From positions 1 to 64,000 of the forward strand of contig JBCDAV010000002.1 in NCBI GenBank assembly GCA_039184865.1: a stretch of DNA of 64,000 nt, written 5' to 3'. The notes under the pieces are model-generated. The model was given only the letters and a program-made list of their open reading frames with translations. It was not told the DNA's origin and did no database searches. The translations under genes and the position numbers were made by a program. This document shows positions 53,693-62,152 of the stretch, one piece after another; position 1 is the stretch's first letter; every line of letters begins with the position of its first letter. The stretch comes from Thermohalobaculum sp039184865 (lineage in GTDB: Bacteria; Pseudomonadota; Alphaproteobacteria; Rhodobacterales; Rhodobacteraceae).

Positions 53693-55039
53693 TCAAGGGG
53701 TAAGGAGCATCCTCGCGGGGCGGAACCCGACGTCGTAGTTCCGGACGACGGGTCCGTCCCTGAAGCGGTTCGCGGAGCGGAGGAACTGCGGATCGTCGCC
53801 CCAGGAACCGCCGCGCAGCACCCGCCCGCTTTCCTCTGGACCTGACAGCCAGGGAGATTGCCGACGCGCGCTTTCATAGCTGTTAGCGAACTGATCTGCA
53901 CACCATTCCCAGACATTGCCGTGCATCTGGCTGAGCCTGAAGGCATTTGACTTGAACCCGGGATAGTCTGCCGGCAGTGTTTTTTTTCGATACTCGCCCT
54001 TTTTCGAACCGCCCGCCGTCTCGGTTCCATCGTAGTTTGCGAGGTCCGTCGAGATCAGATCGCCGAAATTGAAAGCGGTTTCGGTTCCTGCCCGGCAGGC
54101 GTATTCCCATTCAGCCTCGGATGGCAGGCGATAGAGATAACCTGTTTTTGATGACAGCCAGTCGCAATAGGCAACTGCATCGTTCCATGAGACGCGGATC
54201 ACAGGGCGGCGCCCTCGTCCCCATCCCTCGTCCTTTGCCTTCTCCCGATCGGTCGCCTCGCAAAAGGCATCGTATTCGTCGAACGTTGTCGCGTATCGCG
54301 CCAACGCAATGGGTTGGGTGATTTCGACCTCGTGACGTGGCTTCTCCCAGGCAGCATACTCATCAGGCACACCAAACTTCGTCGTTTCGGCTTCCGTCGA
54401 GCCCATCATAAATGTGCCGGCCGGGATCACGACCATCTCTGGGCACCAGGGTTCGTCAATGTCGCGGAAGATCGTGCCGAATGCTGGCGGCGCCGGTGCC
54501 TCGGGTTCGGTCGTTTCGATGTAGGGCGCCGCTGCCTCGGCTGCTTTCAGCACGCGCGGTGCAGGTGCCTCACCGATCAGACCCAAAGCATTTCGCAGGG
54601 CAGGAACCAGCTTGGAGCCGATCGTCCCGGGATAGCTTTCGTGCCGTATCGGGACCCCGGAACGGCGCACCAGCTTTTGAAGGCATTCCGGAAGTTGGGA
54701 TTTCACAGGTAGCTTATTGTCATCGATCAGCAGAGGGATGACCGGAATCTGGTTGCCACGCTTTAACGCGGCCTCGATCTCGATACGGACAAAGTCTTCC
54801 TCATTGTGCAGGCGCTCGACCGCCCGGATCCACCCACGTCCAATCACCGCGATCAGCGCGTTGCACGCGGCTACCTGAGCGTCAAGGTGATCTACGAAGT
54901 CGATCCCGACGGGCACGTCGTCGACATCCATGAACAGGTGATCGCGGTCGAAGAACCGTTCGAGCTGATAGTACAGCGAGCGTGCTTCGCCATTGTCGAC
55001 GCCGCGTCGGTAACTGATGAAAATGCGCCCCTCAGCCAT
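53693..55039 (-). CDS. TIR domain fused to formylglycine-generating-enzyme (SUMF1/FGE-sulfatase) domain
   Basis: The product is 448 residues. Residues 1-150 are a bacterial TIR domain: RIFISYRRGVDNGEARSLYY, the box-2-like DVDDVPVGIDFVDHL, and EDFVRIEIEAAL where the NADase glutamate usually sits. A linker rich in Ala/Pro/Glu (155-200) leads to an FGE-type C-lectin-like domain (205-448) with MVVIPAGTFMMGS, VSWNDAVAYCDWL, RLPSEAEWEYACRAG, GNVWEWCAD and RVLRGGSW. FGE domains here probably sense or bind rather than activate sulfatases. The gene is alone; a role in defence or signalling is inferred. Confidence 0.88.
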   Translation of the reverse strand: MAEGRIFISYRRGVDNGEARSLYYQLERFFDRDHLFMDVDDVPVGIDFVDHLDAQVAACNALIAVIGRGWIRAVERLHNEEDFVRIEIEAALKRGNQIPVIPLLIDDNKLPVKSQLPECLQKLVRRSGVPIRHESYPGTIGSKLVPALRNALGLIGEAPAPRVLKAAEAAAPYIETTEPEAPAPPAFGTIFRDIDEPWCPEMVVIPAGTFMMGSTEAETTKFGVPDEYAAWEKPRHEVEITQPIALARYATTFDEYDAFCEATDREKAKDEGWGRGRRPVIRVSWNDAVAYCDWLSSKTGYLYRLPSEAEWEYACRAGTETAFNFGDLISTDLANYDGTETAGGSKKGEYRKKTLPADYPGFKSNAFRLSQMHGNVWEWCADQFANSYESARRQSPWLSGPEESGRVLRGGSWGDDPQFLRSANRFRDGPVVRNYDVGFRPARMLLTP

Positions 55040-55233
55040 ACAGGCCCATCAAGCAAATCTGCAGCGCGTTATGACAAGGCCCGCTATCGTTGTCACGCCC
55101 GAGGGTTCCGCGGCTGGTCGCCGTTCTAACGATCCCTGTAGCGGCTCAGCGTTTACCTGCTCTTTTGCTGAAGATGGTTGGGAGGGCTCACGAGCGTTTC
55201 TCCTCAAGTTATTCCATTCGCTTGGCGTCAGTT

Positions 55234-55779
55234 TTAATGCATGGCTCCGGTCAACGTTCGCCACGCCAACGCTGCTGCTTGCTTCGAAGTCGCTTCTTCC
55301 CGCCGGATCATCGTCCACGCAGCGTAAATCAGCCCGTCGATCGCCTGCACGATCCACTCAGTCGGCATGTCGGCGTCGAACAGCCCCTCGCCGCGCGCGA
55401 GGTCGATCTCTACGCGCAGCGCTTCCTGAACTCTCCGGAGCAACTCTGAGATGTCCGGCTCATGCTCCGCCGGATCGAACACGAGAAACCAGTGCCGCGC
55501 GCCGAGCGGGATCACCGCCTCGAGCATGAGGCGCAGGCCCTCTGAATGGGAGTGTGCATCGCGCGTTGCTTCCTCGACCGCGGCGTTCAGTTCTTCGATT
55601 GCCTGGCGCGTGAGCGCGTCCAGCAATTCCTCGCGCGATCGGAAGTGACGGTGCAGTGTTGCCCTGCCTACGTTCGCTTGTATCGCGATCTCGGCGAGGG
55701 TGGCGGCCGGTTTCGCGCTGAGAACCTCGAAGGCAGCGTTCAGAACGGCCGTGCGGGATTTTGGTTGCATATCGGTCAT
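55234..55779 (-). CDS. TetR family transcriptional regulator
   Basis: The product is 181 residues. The N-terminal helix-turn-helix reads VLNAAFEVLSAKPAATLAEIAIQANVGRATLHRHF, typical TetR. The C-terminal ligand domain is helical. It is transcribed away from the hydroxylase gene at 55861, and an inverted repeat spans its own start, so it probably represses itself and the neighbour. The start may be the ATG at 55779 or 55770; neither has a clear ribosome-binding site. Confidence 0.88.
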   Translation of the reverse strand: MTDMQPKSRTAVLNAAFEVLSAKPAATLAEIAIQANVGRATLHRHFRSREELLDALTRQAIEELNAAVEEATRDAHSHSEGLRLMLEAVIPLGARHWFLVFDPAEHEPDISELLRRVQEALRVEIDLARGEGLFDADMPTEWIVQAIDGLIYAAWTMIRREEATSKQAAALAWRTLTGAMH

Positions 55780-55805
55780 GAGACACTTATGTCTCATTCG
55801 AGACA
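55778..55805. promoter_or_regulatory. Probable TetR operator (ATGAGACA-N4-TGTCTCAT plus extra half-site)
   Basis: An 8-bp perfect inverted repeat, ATGAGACA (55778-55785) and TGTCTCAT (55790-55797), is followed by a third copy of the half-site GAGACA at 55800-55805. It overlaps the tetR start and lies about 60 bp before the divergent hydroxylase gene. Position and symmetry fit an autoregulatory operator. Confidence 0.65.
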
Positions 55806-55860
55806 TTTGTCAATCATTTGACGATGTTCCCTTGAGGCTGGCGCAAACTGTGAGGTGACC

Positions 55861-56727
55861 ATGCTTACGTCAGAGACTGTCGAATACTGGCTCTATGACA
55901 TTGCCGAGGGCTGGACCGGGCTCGCAATCGTGACGACCCTGGCCGCATTGTTCGTGATCGAATGCGTACGCATGTACCTGCGGCGCGGTCTGACGACCGA
56001 GTGGTGGGCCGAAACCGCGTCAAGCCTGGCAACGCAGATACCGTTCTACTTTTCGGAGCTTCTCGTCTTCACGGCATCGGTGGTCGTCTACTACATGCTG
56101 AGCTGGTACGTGACGCCGTTTCACCTGCCGCTGGATTGGTGGACGGTGATCCTCGCGATCATCGTCGCCGACTTCACCTACTATTGGGAGCACCGAAAGA
56201 GCCACGAGATCCGCCTGCTCTGGTGCGCCCACGCGGTCCACCACTCGTCGCCGGTGATGAACACGGCCACCGCGTTTCGGTTCTCGATCTTCGATCCGAT
56301 CATCGCCGCCGTCTTCCACATTCCGATGGTGCTGATGGGGTTCGACCCGATCCTGGTGTTTCTCGGCGAAGTCATCGTCCTCGCCTATCAGGGCTGGATC
56401 CACACCGAGGCCATCGGCAAGCTCGGTCCGCTCGAATGGGTCCTCAATACGCCGTCGCACCACCGCGTGCACCATGCCTCGGACAAGAAGTATCTCGACC
56501 GGAACTATGGTGGGATCTTGATTGTCTGGGATCGGATTTTCGGGACCTTCGCGGAAGAGGGCGAACGCCCGACCTACGGGTTGGTCAAGCAGATCAACAC
56601 GCAGAATCCGTTGAAAGTCTGGTTCGGAGAAATCTGGAGCCTCACGCGGGATGTCTGGCGCGCACGCACCCTGGGCGAAGCGTGGCGCCTGATCGCGCGC
56701 CCGCCGGGCTGGCGACCGGAGGACTAG
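55861..56727 (+). CDS. Sterol desaturase / fatty-acid hydroxylase family membrane protein
   Basis: The product is 288 residues; GAGGTG lies just before the ATG at 55861. Di-iron histidine clusters are HRKSH at 111-115, HAVHH at 124-128, His181 and HHRVHH at 200-205. Four hydrophobic segments precede and separate them. It belongs to the same superfamily as the gene at 2122 but is a different branch (HRxxH and HHRVHHASDKKYLDRNYGG form). It is probably controlled by the divergent TetR. Substrate unknown, likely a lipid. Confidence 0.88.
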   Translation: MLTSETVEYWLYDIAEGWTGLAIVTTLAALFVIECVRMYLRRGLTTEWWAETASSLATQIPFYFSELLVFTASVVVYYMLSWYVTPFHLPLDWWTVILAIIVADFTYYWEHRKSHEIRLLWCAHAVHHSSPVMNTATAFRFSIFDPIIAAVFHIPMVLMGFDPILVFLGEVIVLAYQGWIHTEAIGKLGPLEWVLNTPSHHRVHHASDKKYLDRNYGGILIVWDRIFGTFAEEGERPTYGLVKQINTQNPLKVWFGEIWSLTRDVWRARTLGEAWRLIARPPGWRPED

Positions 56728-56814
56728 AACCACGCATGCGCTGTTTTTGTGCATTGCAACATAAACGGCGCGCCGTTAGGCGTCCCGACCAGACAGAGCA
56801 ACCGGAGACAGGCC

Positions 56815-57345
56815 ATGCGCATCGACGCCATCCCAATCGGTAGCAACCCGCCCGAAGAGATCAATGTCATCGTGGAAGTGCCGATCGGCGGAGAACCGAT
56901 CAAGTACGAGCTCGACAAGGACTCCGGCACGCTGTTCGTGGATCGCTTTCTCTACACACCGATGCGTTACCCCGGAAATTACGGGTTCGTGCCGCACACG
57001 CTGTCGGATGATGGCGATCCGATCGACGTTCTGATCGCCAACACCCGCCCGCTCGTGCCGGGTTGCGTGATGTCCTGCCGGCCCATCGGCGTTCTGGTCA
57101 TGGAAGACGAGAAGGGTCAGGACGAAAAGGTCGTCGCCGTTCCAACGCCGAAGATCTCTAAACGCTGGGAAAACGTCGTCGAATTCGAGGACCTGCCGCA
57201 GATCACGCGTGACCAGATCGGGCATTTCTTTGAACACTACAAGGACCTCGAGCCCGGCAAATGGGTCAAGGTCGAGAACTGGGGCAACTCGGCGCGTGCG
57301 AAGGAAATGATTGTCGAAGCTATCGAGCGCGCGAAGGCGGCCTAG
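56815..57345 (+). CDS. ppa: Inorganic pyrophosphatase (soluble, family I)
   Basis: The product is 176 residues with GGAGACAGG upstream. The family I signature is DDGDPIDVL, with the Mg-binding aspartates, preceded by RYPGNYGFVPHTL, and KVENWGNSARAKEMI ends the protein. It hydrolyses PPi to two phosphates in the cytoplasm. Together with the membrane pyrophosphatase at 51472 the cell has both energy-conserving and dissipative routes. Confidence 0.97.
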   Translation: MRIDAIPIGSNPPEEINVIVEVPIGGEPIKYELDKDSGTLFVDRFLYTPMRYPGNYGFVPHTLSDDGDPIDVLIANTRPLVPGCVMSCRPIGVLVMEDEKGQDEKVVAVPTPKISKRWENVVEFEDLPQITRDQIGHFFEHYKDLEPGKWVKVENWGNSARAKEMIVEAIERAKAA

Positions 57346-57361
57346 CGAGACGCCATTCCGA

Positions 57362-57832
57362 TCAGGATGCCCCGCCGGACTGGGCTTTCTGAACCCAGCG
57401 TCCGGCCTCCTGCGCCCAATAGACCGCTTTCAGTCCCGCGGCGACGGTTGCCTTCCAGTGACCGCGGGCTTGCTCCACGGCGGCTGGGTCGTGGCCGTCG
57501 AACAGGATCGCCGTCAGGTCCAGATCGGCGATCTCGGCAAAATCAGGCGCACTTCCGTCGATCAGGAAAAGCGTGCGCGCGCCGTTCGGCCGGTCGGAGG
57601 TTTCTGTCAGCCAGATCGGCTGCCGCTCGGGCGATGGATCGCCGTCTATGCCGTGCGGCAGGAAGCTTTCATCGGCGAAGGTCCAGAGTTGAGCATCGAG
57701 AAACTTGAGGCGCTCGGCATGGCCTCCACGAACCACCGCATGATTTCCGCGCGCGAGCGTTCGTTCCAGCATCACCGGAAGTGTGCGCTCCAGCGGACTA
57801 TCGGTCAGATGGTAGAAACGAACCTCGGCCAT
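57362..57832 (-). CDS. holC: DNA polymerase III chi subunit
   Basis: The product is 156 residues, a normal length for alphaproteobacterial HolC. The signatures are FYHLTDSPLERTLPVMLERTL, LWTFADESFLPHG and QPIWLTET. Chi links the clamp loader to SSB at the replication fork. It converges with ppa, 16 bp between stops. Confidence 0.93.
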   Translation of the reverse strand: MAEVRFYHLTDSPLERTLPVMLERTLARGNHAVVRGGHAERLKFLDAQLWTFADESFLPHGIDGDPSPERQPIWLTETSDRPNGARTLFLIDGSAPDFAEIADLDLTAILFDGHDPAAVEQARGHWKATVAAGLKAVYWAQEAGRWVQKAQSGGAS

Positions 57833-57947
57833 ACCGCTCTTTGAGACGGTCGGCGCGGCGCGTCAAGGCGGTGAGAATGCCCGATACCTGCCACGCGGCC
57901 TCTCTGGATCGTTGAGGTCAATGCTTTCGGCTGGGACTTCAATCCTC

Positions 57948-60155
57948 TCAGAAGCGGAAGCCGAGATCCAGTGTTGCCGCATACTGGCCCTGTTCGGCGG
58001 CTCCGAAGCCGATCATCAGCGGGCCGAAGGGTGTCTGAATTCCCGCGAAGATCGAGCTGGCGAAGAAGCTGCCATCCGATCCGACTTGGTCCCAGTCCGC
58101 ATACGCGCCGCCGAATTCTATGCTGCCGCCTGCGAAGGCTTCCTTGCCGAACGGATGCTCGAAGCCGAACCGGCGATAGTAGCGCAACCCGGCAAGTGCT
58201 GTGACATTGCCGAGAAGCTCGCCCTGAGCCAGCCCGGACAAGTTCTGAAAGCCGCCGATAAATCGCGGATCGAACCCTTGCGGGTCGATTTCACCCGCCG
58301 CCGAGAAAAACACGGACAGAGTGTTCTGACCAATCGAGTAGGCCCCGAGGGCATCAAACAGGATGCTGCTGGGACTGTCTGCCTCTGCGATATCGTAGCT
58401 GTAGCTCAGCCCGACTTGGACGCCGTCGCGCGGCAGGTCTGGATCGTCCAGCGTGTCGTAGTCGAGGGAGAACAGTAGCGGGATCTGATCTTCGACGACG
58501 CGACCGGTGTTCGTCCCCGGGATCGTGCCGGTCCTCACATCCACGGTCTGATGAACGAAACCGATGCCGGCACCGACCCGGCCCCAGTCATCCGGCGTCC
58601 AGAAGATCTCGGCGGTGACGCTGGACTGCTCAACACCGATTTCCGACAGAGGGTCATCCAGCGCTTGGAAAACCGTGCCGCTCGAATTGATGTAGGATCC
58701 GGTTCCGCGGAAGTGAAAATCGTGATCGAGATCGAGCGGTTGCTCGAACCGGAACTGCGCTGCGTCCGTATTGCCGAAGACCAGATCCACGTCCAGTCGT
58801 CCGCCAAGCGAATTCAGCTCCGTCAGCGAGCCGCCGACCGCGATGGTAAAGTCGCCGTCCCCACCGAACGTGTTGTCGAGCGCGATCCCGAACCGCGGCC
58901 GTGCCAACCCGTCGTTGCGTTGGCTCGCACTAACGATCAGCACGTTCTCGCCCGCGCTCTCGCGGAACCGGTATGTCACATTCTCGAAGAGATCGAGACC
59001 GTAGACCCGGCCGATCGCCGTTTCGATATCCCGCCCGGTGACCGTGCCTGCCGCCGGAAGCGCGAGCCGCCTGAAGATCACTTCCTGATCCAGCGTGCCC
59101 TCGTATTCAATCTGGATGCGGTCGTAACTGAGAGGAGCGCTCCTGATCCTTCCGACCGACTTGCGCGCAATCAGCGCGGAGCGCGCCTCTGCAAGCGACT
59201 GCAGCCGAGCTTCGTTCTGCTGTACCGTCTCGGCGCCCTCGACGATGGTGGCGGGCGCCTCCTTGAAATCGAGCATGCCGACCGCGCCGACATCCGGCAC
59301 GAGCAGGACGTCCTGCGGCTCGAGCGTCGCGACAAGCTCGCGGGTCCGGGCGTGGATGAAGATCGAGAGCGTCTGTCCCAGAGATGCGCTGAACGAACCG
59401 AGTTCGGAGGCTTCCTTCTCGGCCGGCGGGATCGATGAGACGATTACGATATCGGCGCCCATCGCCCGCGCCACGTCGATCGGCAGGTTGTTCGAGACGC
59501 CGCCGTCGACCAGCAATCGACCGTTGATCTCGACCGGCGGAAACAGCGCCGGGATCGACATCGACGCCCTGAGCGAATTGACCAAGGGGCCTTGGCTCAG
59601 GACCACCGGCTGCCCTGTGGTCAGGTCGGTCGCGACTGCACGAAACGGGATCGGCAGGTTATCGAAGCTCTCGATCTGGTTCACGCGCGTTGTCAACTGA
59701 GCGAGGATCGCCGTGAGCTTGACACCATCCACCAGCCCCGCATCGACCTGAACTCCGCCGGCTCCGACCCCGAGCGGCAGATCTGCCTGAACGCTCAGCG
59801 GTTCGAGGCGGCTGTCTCGCCGCAGAGGGTGCTCCAGCCGCCGGTCGGCAGAGTCGTTCAGGATGCTTGACCAATCGATTTCGAGCGCGACGCGTTCGAG
59901 ATCTTTGGGCGTGTAGCCGGCGGCATAGAGTCCGCCAATGATCGCCCCCATGCTCGTGCCGGTGACAACATCCGGTCTGATGCCGAGCTTCTCAAGTTCG
60001 CGGATCACTCCGACATGGGCGACGCCTGCAGCTCCGCCTCCACCGAGAACCAGGCCAATCCGCGGCTTGTCGGCCAGTGTCGGCAGCGTTGCGACGGAGT
60101 AGGCGAGAAGGGCGGCGAGGATAATGTGAAATACTCTGAGCATGTCGACGTCCAT
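57948..60155 (-). CDS. Patatin-like phospholipase with POTRA and outer-membrane barrel (PlpD-type, type Vd)
   Basis: The product is 735 residues. A signal peptide covers about residues 1-28. The patatin domain (about 30-235) has the oxyanion loop GGGGAAGVAHVG, nucleophile GTSMG and the Asp of LLVDGGVSNNLP. A POTRA-like segment with YDRIQIEYEGTL and a 16-strand-type barrel follow (about 410-735), ending in a terminal Phe (DLGFRF). This architecture fits PlpD autotransporters that expose a lipase at the surface. Start M1 or M5 both fit. Confidence 0.9.
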   Translation of the reverse strand: MDVDMLRVFHIILAALLAYSVATLPTLADKPRIGLVLGGGGAAGVAHVGVIRELEKLGIRPDVVTGTSMGAIIGGLYAAGYTPKDLERVALEIDWSSILNDSADRRLEHPLRRDSRLEPLSVQADLPLGVGAGGVQVDAGLVDGVKLTAILAQLTTRVNQIESFDNLPIPFRAVATDLTTGQPVVLSQGPLVNSLRASMSIPALFPPVEINGRLLVDGGVSNNLPIDVARAMGADIVIVSSIPPAEKEASELGSFSASLGQTLSIFIHARTRELVATLEPQDVLLVPDVGAVGMLDFKEAPATIVEGAETVQQNEARLQSLAEARSALIARKSVGRIRSAPLSYDRIQIEYEGTLDQEVIFRRLALPAAGTVTGRDIETAIGRVYGLDLFENVTYRFRESAGENVLIVSASQRNDGLARPRFGIALDNTFGGDGDFTIAVGGSLTELNSLGGRLDVDLVFGNTDAAQFRFEQPLDLDHDFHFRGTGSYINSSGTVFQALDDPLSEIGVEQSSVTAEIFWTPDDWGRVGAGIGFVHQTVDVRTGTIPGTNTGRVVEDQIPLLFSLDYDTLDDPDLPRDGVQVGLSYSYDIAEADSPSSILFDALGAYSIGQNTLSVFFSAAGEIDPQGFDPRFIGGFQNLSGLAQGELLGNVTALAGLRYYRRFGFEHPFGKEAFAGGSIEFGGAYADWDQVGSDGSFFASSIFAGIQTPFGPLMIGFGAAEQGQYAATLDLGFRF

Positions 60156-60331
60156 TCATCTGGAGTTGCCGGTCGGGCGCGGGACACTCCCGAAGCGTTT
60201 GCATCGGGCATTGGCGATGGCAAGCGAATTGGCTGGGTCTGAGAGGCGCAGGGCAGTGCCTGTTCGATCGACGGTCGTACGATCGGCAAGGTCCCGTTCG
60301 GCGGACGACTTGACCGCGCAGCCTGAGGTCT

Positions 60332-60408
60332 TGGCGACCCCGACAGGATTTGAACCTGTGACCTACCGCTTAGGAGGCGGTCGCTCTATCCAGCTGAGCT
60401 ACGGGGCC
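60332..60408 (-). tRNA. tRNA-Arg (anticodon CCU)
   Basis: The reverse complement gives an acceptor stem GGCCCCG with CGGGGTC (one G-T pair), discriminator G and an encoded CCA at 60334-60332. The anticodon arm is ACCGC-CTCCTAA-GCGGT, so the anticodon is CCT. D-arm GCTCAGCTGGATAGAGC and T-arm CAGGTTCAAATCCTG are standard. Length 77 nt with CCA. Confidence 0.97.
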
Positions 60409-60460
60409 GTCACCTCAGTTTGTATCGCTCAAGTTTCCCGATGGAAACCCGGAGTGCGCG

Positions 60461-61918
60461 CTATTTCCGAGCGCCGACGGCATTCCCGGCGCCCTCGGGA
60501 ATCGCCAGCGACGCTTGCAGAACCGCGATTTCCTCAAGCTTGGATTTGACCGCCGGAGCCGGATCACAACTCGACCGGGTTTCCAGATTCACATGCAGCA
60601 GCATGTGTTCGCCCGTTGCCAGCATGCGACCATCGGCGTGGCGCATCGTGTGGAAGAGGTGCATCTTCTTTCCTTGGCCATGCAGCACTTGCGTATCGAT
60701 CGTGATCTGCTCCAGCGCCTTCACCTCGTCGATGTGCCGGATATGCGTCTCTGCCGTGAAATAGCTCAGCCCGCCCGCAATATAGTCTGCATCGGCGCCG
60801 ATCAGACGCATGAACGCATCGGTCGCGTCGGCAAAGGCCTGCAGGTACCGCGCCTCGTTCATGTGGTTGTTGTAGTCGGTCCAGTCCGGTGGCACGGCGC
60901 GCTCGACGGTTCGGATCGGCTGGCTGAGATCTTCTTCGATGGTCTTGGCGCCGTGATCGAACAGCGATTTCTCGTAGCCCGCCAGCGTGCGTCCGGCGCC
61001 CCAGTCATTGACCTTGAGAGCCTGCATGATCGCGATCAGATTGTCGTCGCGGACCTTTTCCAAATCCCGTGGTCCGAGATTACCGGACTGAACATCGCAC
61101 TGGTCTCCGACCATCTCGACGAAATCGTCGGTCAGTTCAGGCACGTCCGTCAGCTTAGTCCAAGGCCACTTCAGACAGGGCCCGAACATGGCGAGCATTC
61201 CGCGCATACCTGCCTCGCCTCCGGCAAGGTGAAAGGTCTGCATCGTGCCCATCTGCGCCCAGCGCAGCCCTGGGCCGTAGGCAATGGCCGCGTCCAATTC
61301 CTCGGCAGTCGCGACTTCGTCCTTCAGAAGCCAGAGCGCCTCGCGCCACAGGGCCTCCTGCAGCCGGTCCGAGAGAAAACCCTCAATTTCGACCCGGCAA
61401 TGCAGCGGATGCATCCCTATCTGCCGGTAGAATGGCTTGGCCCAATCGATATGTTTTGGATCAGTCTGTTCGCCCGCCACGAGTTCCACGAGCGGCAACA
61501 AGTAAACCGGATTGAACGGGTGCGCGACGATCAACCGCCCAGGATGTGCCATGCCTGCCTGCAGATCGGTAGGCATGATGCCCGAGGTCGATGAGGCGAT
61601 AACACCCTCGGAATTTACCCTCTCTACCAGTTGATAGACTGAGTGTTTGACCTCGAGCCTCTCTGGCACGGATTCGACGATCAGGTCAGCGCCTTCTGCT
61701 GCCTCCTCGACAGAACCCACCATTTCCCATGCTGCCTTTTCGGGCCGAGGCGCCATCGTCAGCTTCGCATAGGCGCGCTCGGCTCCGTCCAGGACTTCAC
61801 CCAATTTGCGGGCAGCTTCGGAGTCGGGGTCGAAGACCTTGCAGGTCACGCCGTTCTCGATCAGCCGTGCCAGCCAGCCACCGCCAATGACGCCACCGCC
61901 CAGGATTGCAGCACGCAT
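60461..61918 (-). CDS. L-carnitine 3-dehydrogenase fused to a hot-dog thioesterase
   Basis: The product is 485 residues. Residues 1-320 are a 3-hydroxyacyl-CoA-dehydrogenase-like carnitine dehydrogenase: GGGVIGGGWLARL NAD site, STSGIMPTDLQ, and HPFNPVYLLPLVELV. Residues 335-475 are a 4HBT-type thioesterase with WTDYNNHMNEARYLQAFADATDA. In bacteria this fusion oxidises L-carnitine and hydrolyses betainyl-CoA. The third enzyme, a DUF849 dehydrocarnitine-cleaving enzyme, is next but one at 62153, supporting the assignment. The product is glycine betaine plus acetoacetate. Confidence 0.9.
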   Translation of the reverse strand: MRAAILGGGVIGGGWLARLIENGVTCKVFDPDSEAARKLGEVLDGAERAYAKLTMAPRPEKAAWEMVGSVEEAAEGADLIVESVPERLEVKHSVYQLVERVNSEGVIASSTSGIMPTDLQAGMAHPGRLIVAHPFNPVYLLPLVELVAGEQTDPKHIDWAKPFYRQIGMHPLHCRVEIEGFLSDRLQEALWREALWLLKDEVATAEELDAAIAYGPGLRWAQMGTMQTFHLAGGEAGMRGMLAMFGPCLKWPWTKLTDVPELTDDFVEMVGDQCDVQSGNLGPRDLEKVRDDNLIAIMQALKVNDWGAGRTLAGYEKSLFDHGAKTIEEDLSQPIRTVERAVPPDWTDYNNHMNEARYLQAFADATDAFMRLIGADADYIAGGLSYFTAETHIRHIDEVKALEQITIDTQVLHGQGKKMHLFHTMRHADGRMLATGEHMLLHVNLETRSSCDPAPAVKSKLEEIAVLQASLAIPEGAGNAVGARK

Positions 61919-61954
61919 AGGTGTGTTCCTTTGTGAAAAATGCGCCCGTCTCTG

Positions 61955-62107
61955 CTAGAGCGCGAGTCCGAGTATCAATATGCTGAGGACGCCTAAGCCG
62001 ATCGGCCACCAGATGCTTCCGAAGCGCAAGGAATGACCCGCGGGCGCGGACCGATCGCGCCGGTGCGCAGCTGTCTTCTCGTGAGCAATCATCTCGGAGT
62101 AACGCAT
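61955..62107 (-). CDS. Small single-helix membrane protein in the carnitine module
   Basis: The product is 50 residues; the ATG at 62107 has GAGGA upstream, better than a start at 62146. The first 30 residues are basic and polar, and the last 18 (IGLGVLSILILGLAL) form one membrane helix. It lies between the DUF849 and dehydrogenase genes with short gaps, so it is probably co-expressed. No known family. Confidence 0.55.
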   Translation of the reverse strand: MRYSEMIAHEKTAAHRRDRSAPAGHSLRFGSIWWPIGLGVLSILILGLAL

Positions 62108-62152
62108 GCTGGTCGTCCTCAGCGAAGGCCGCGAATGATCATACATCCCGCA

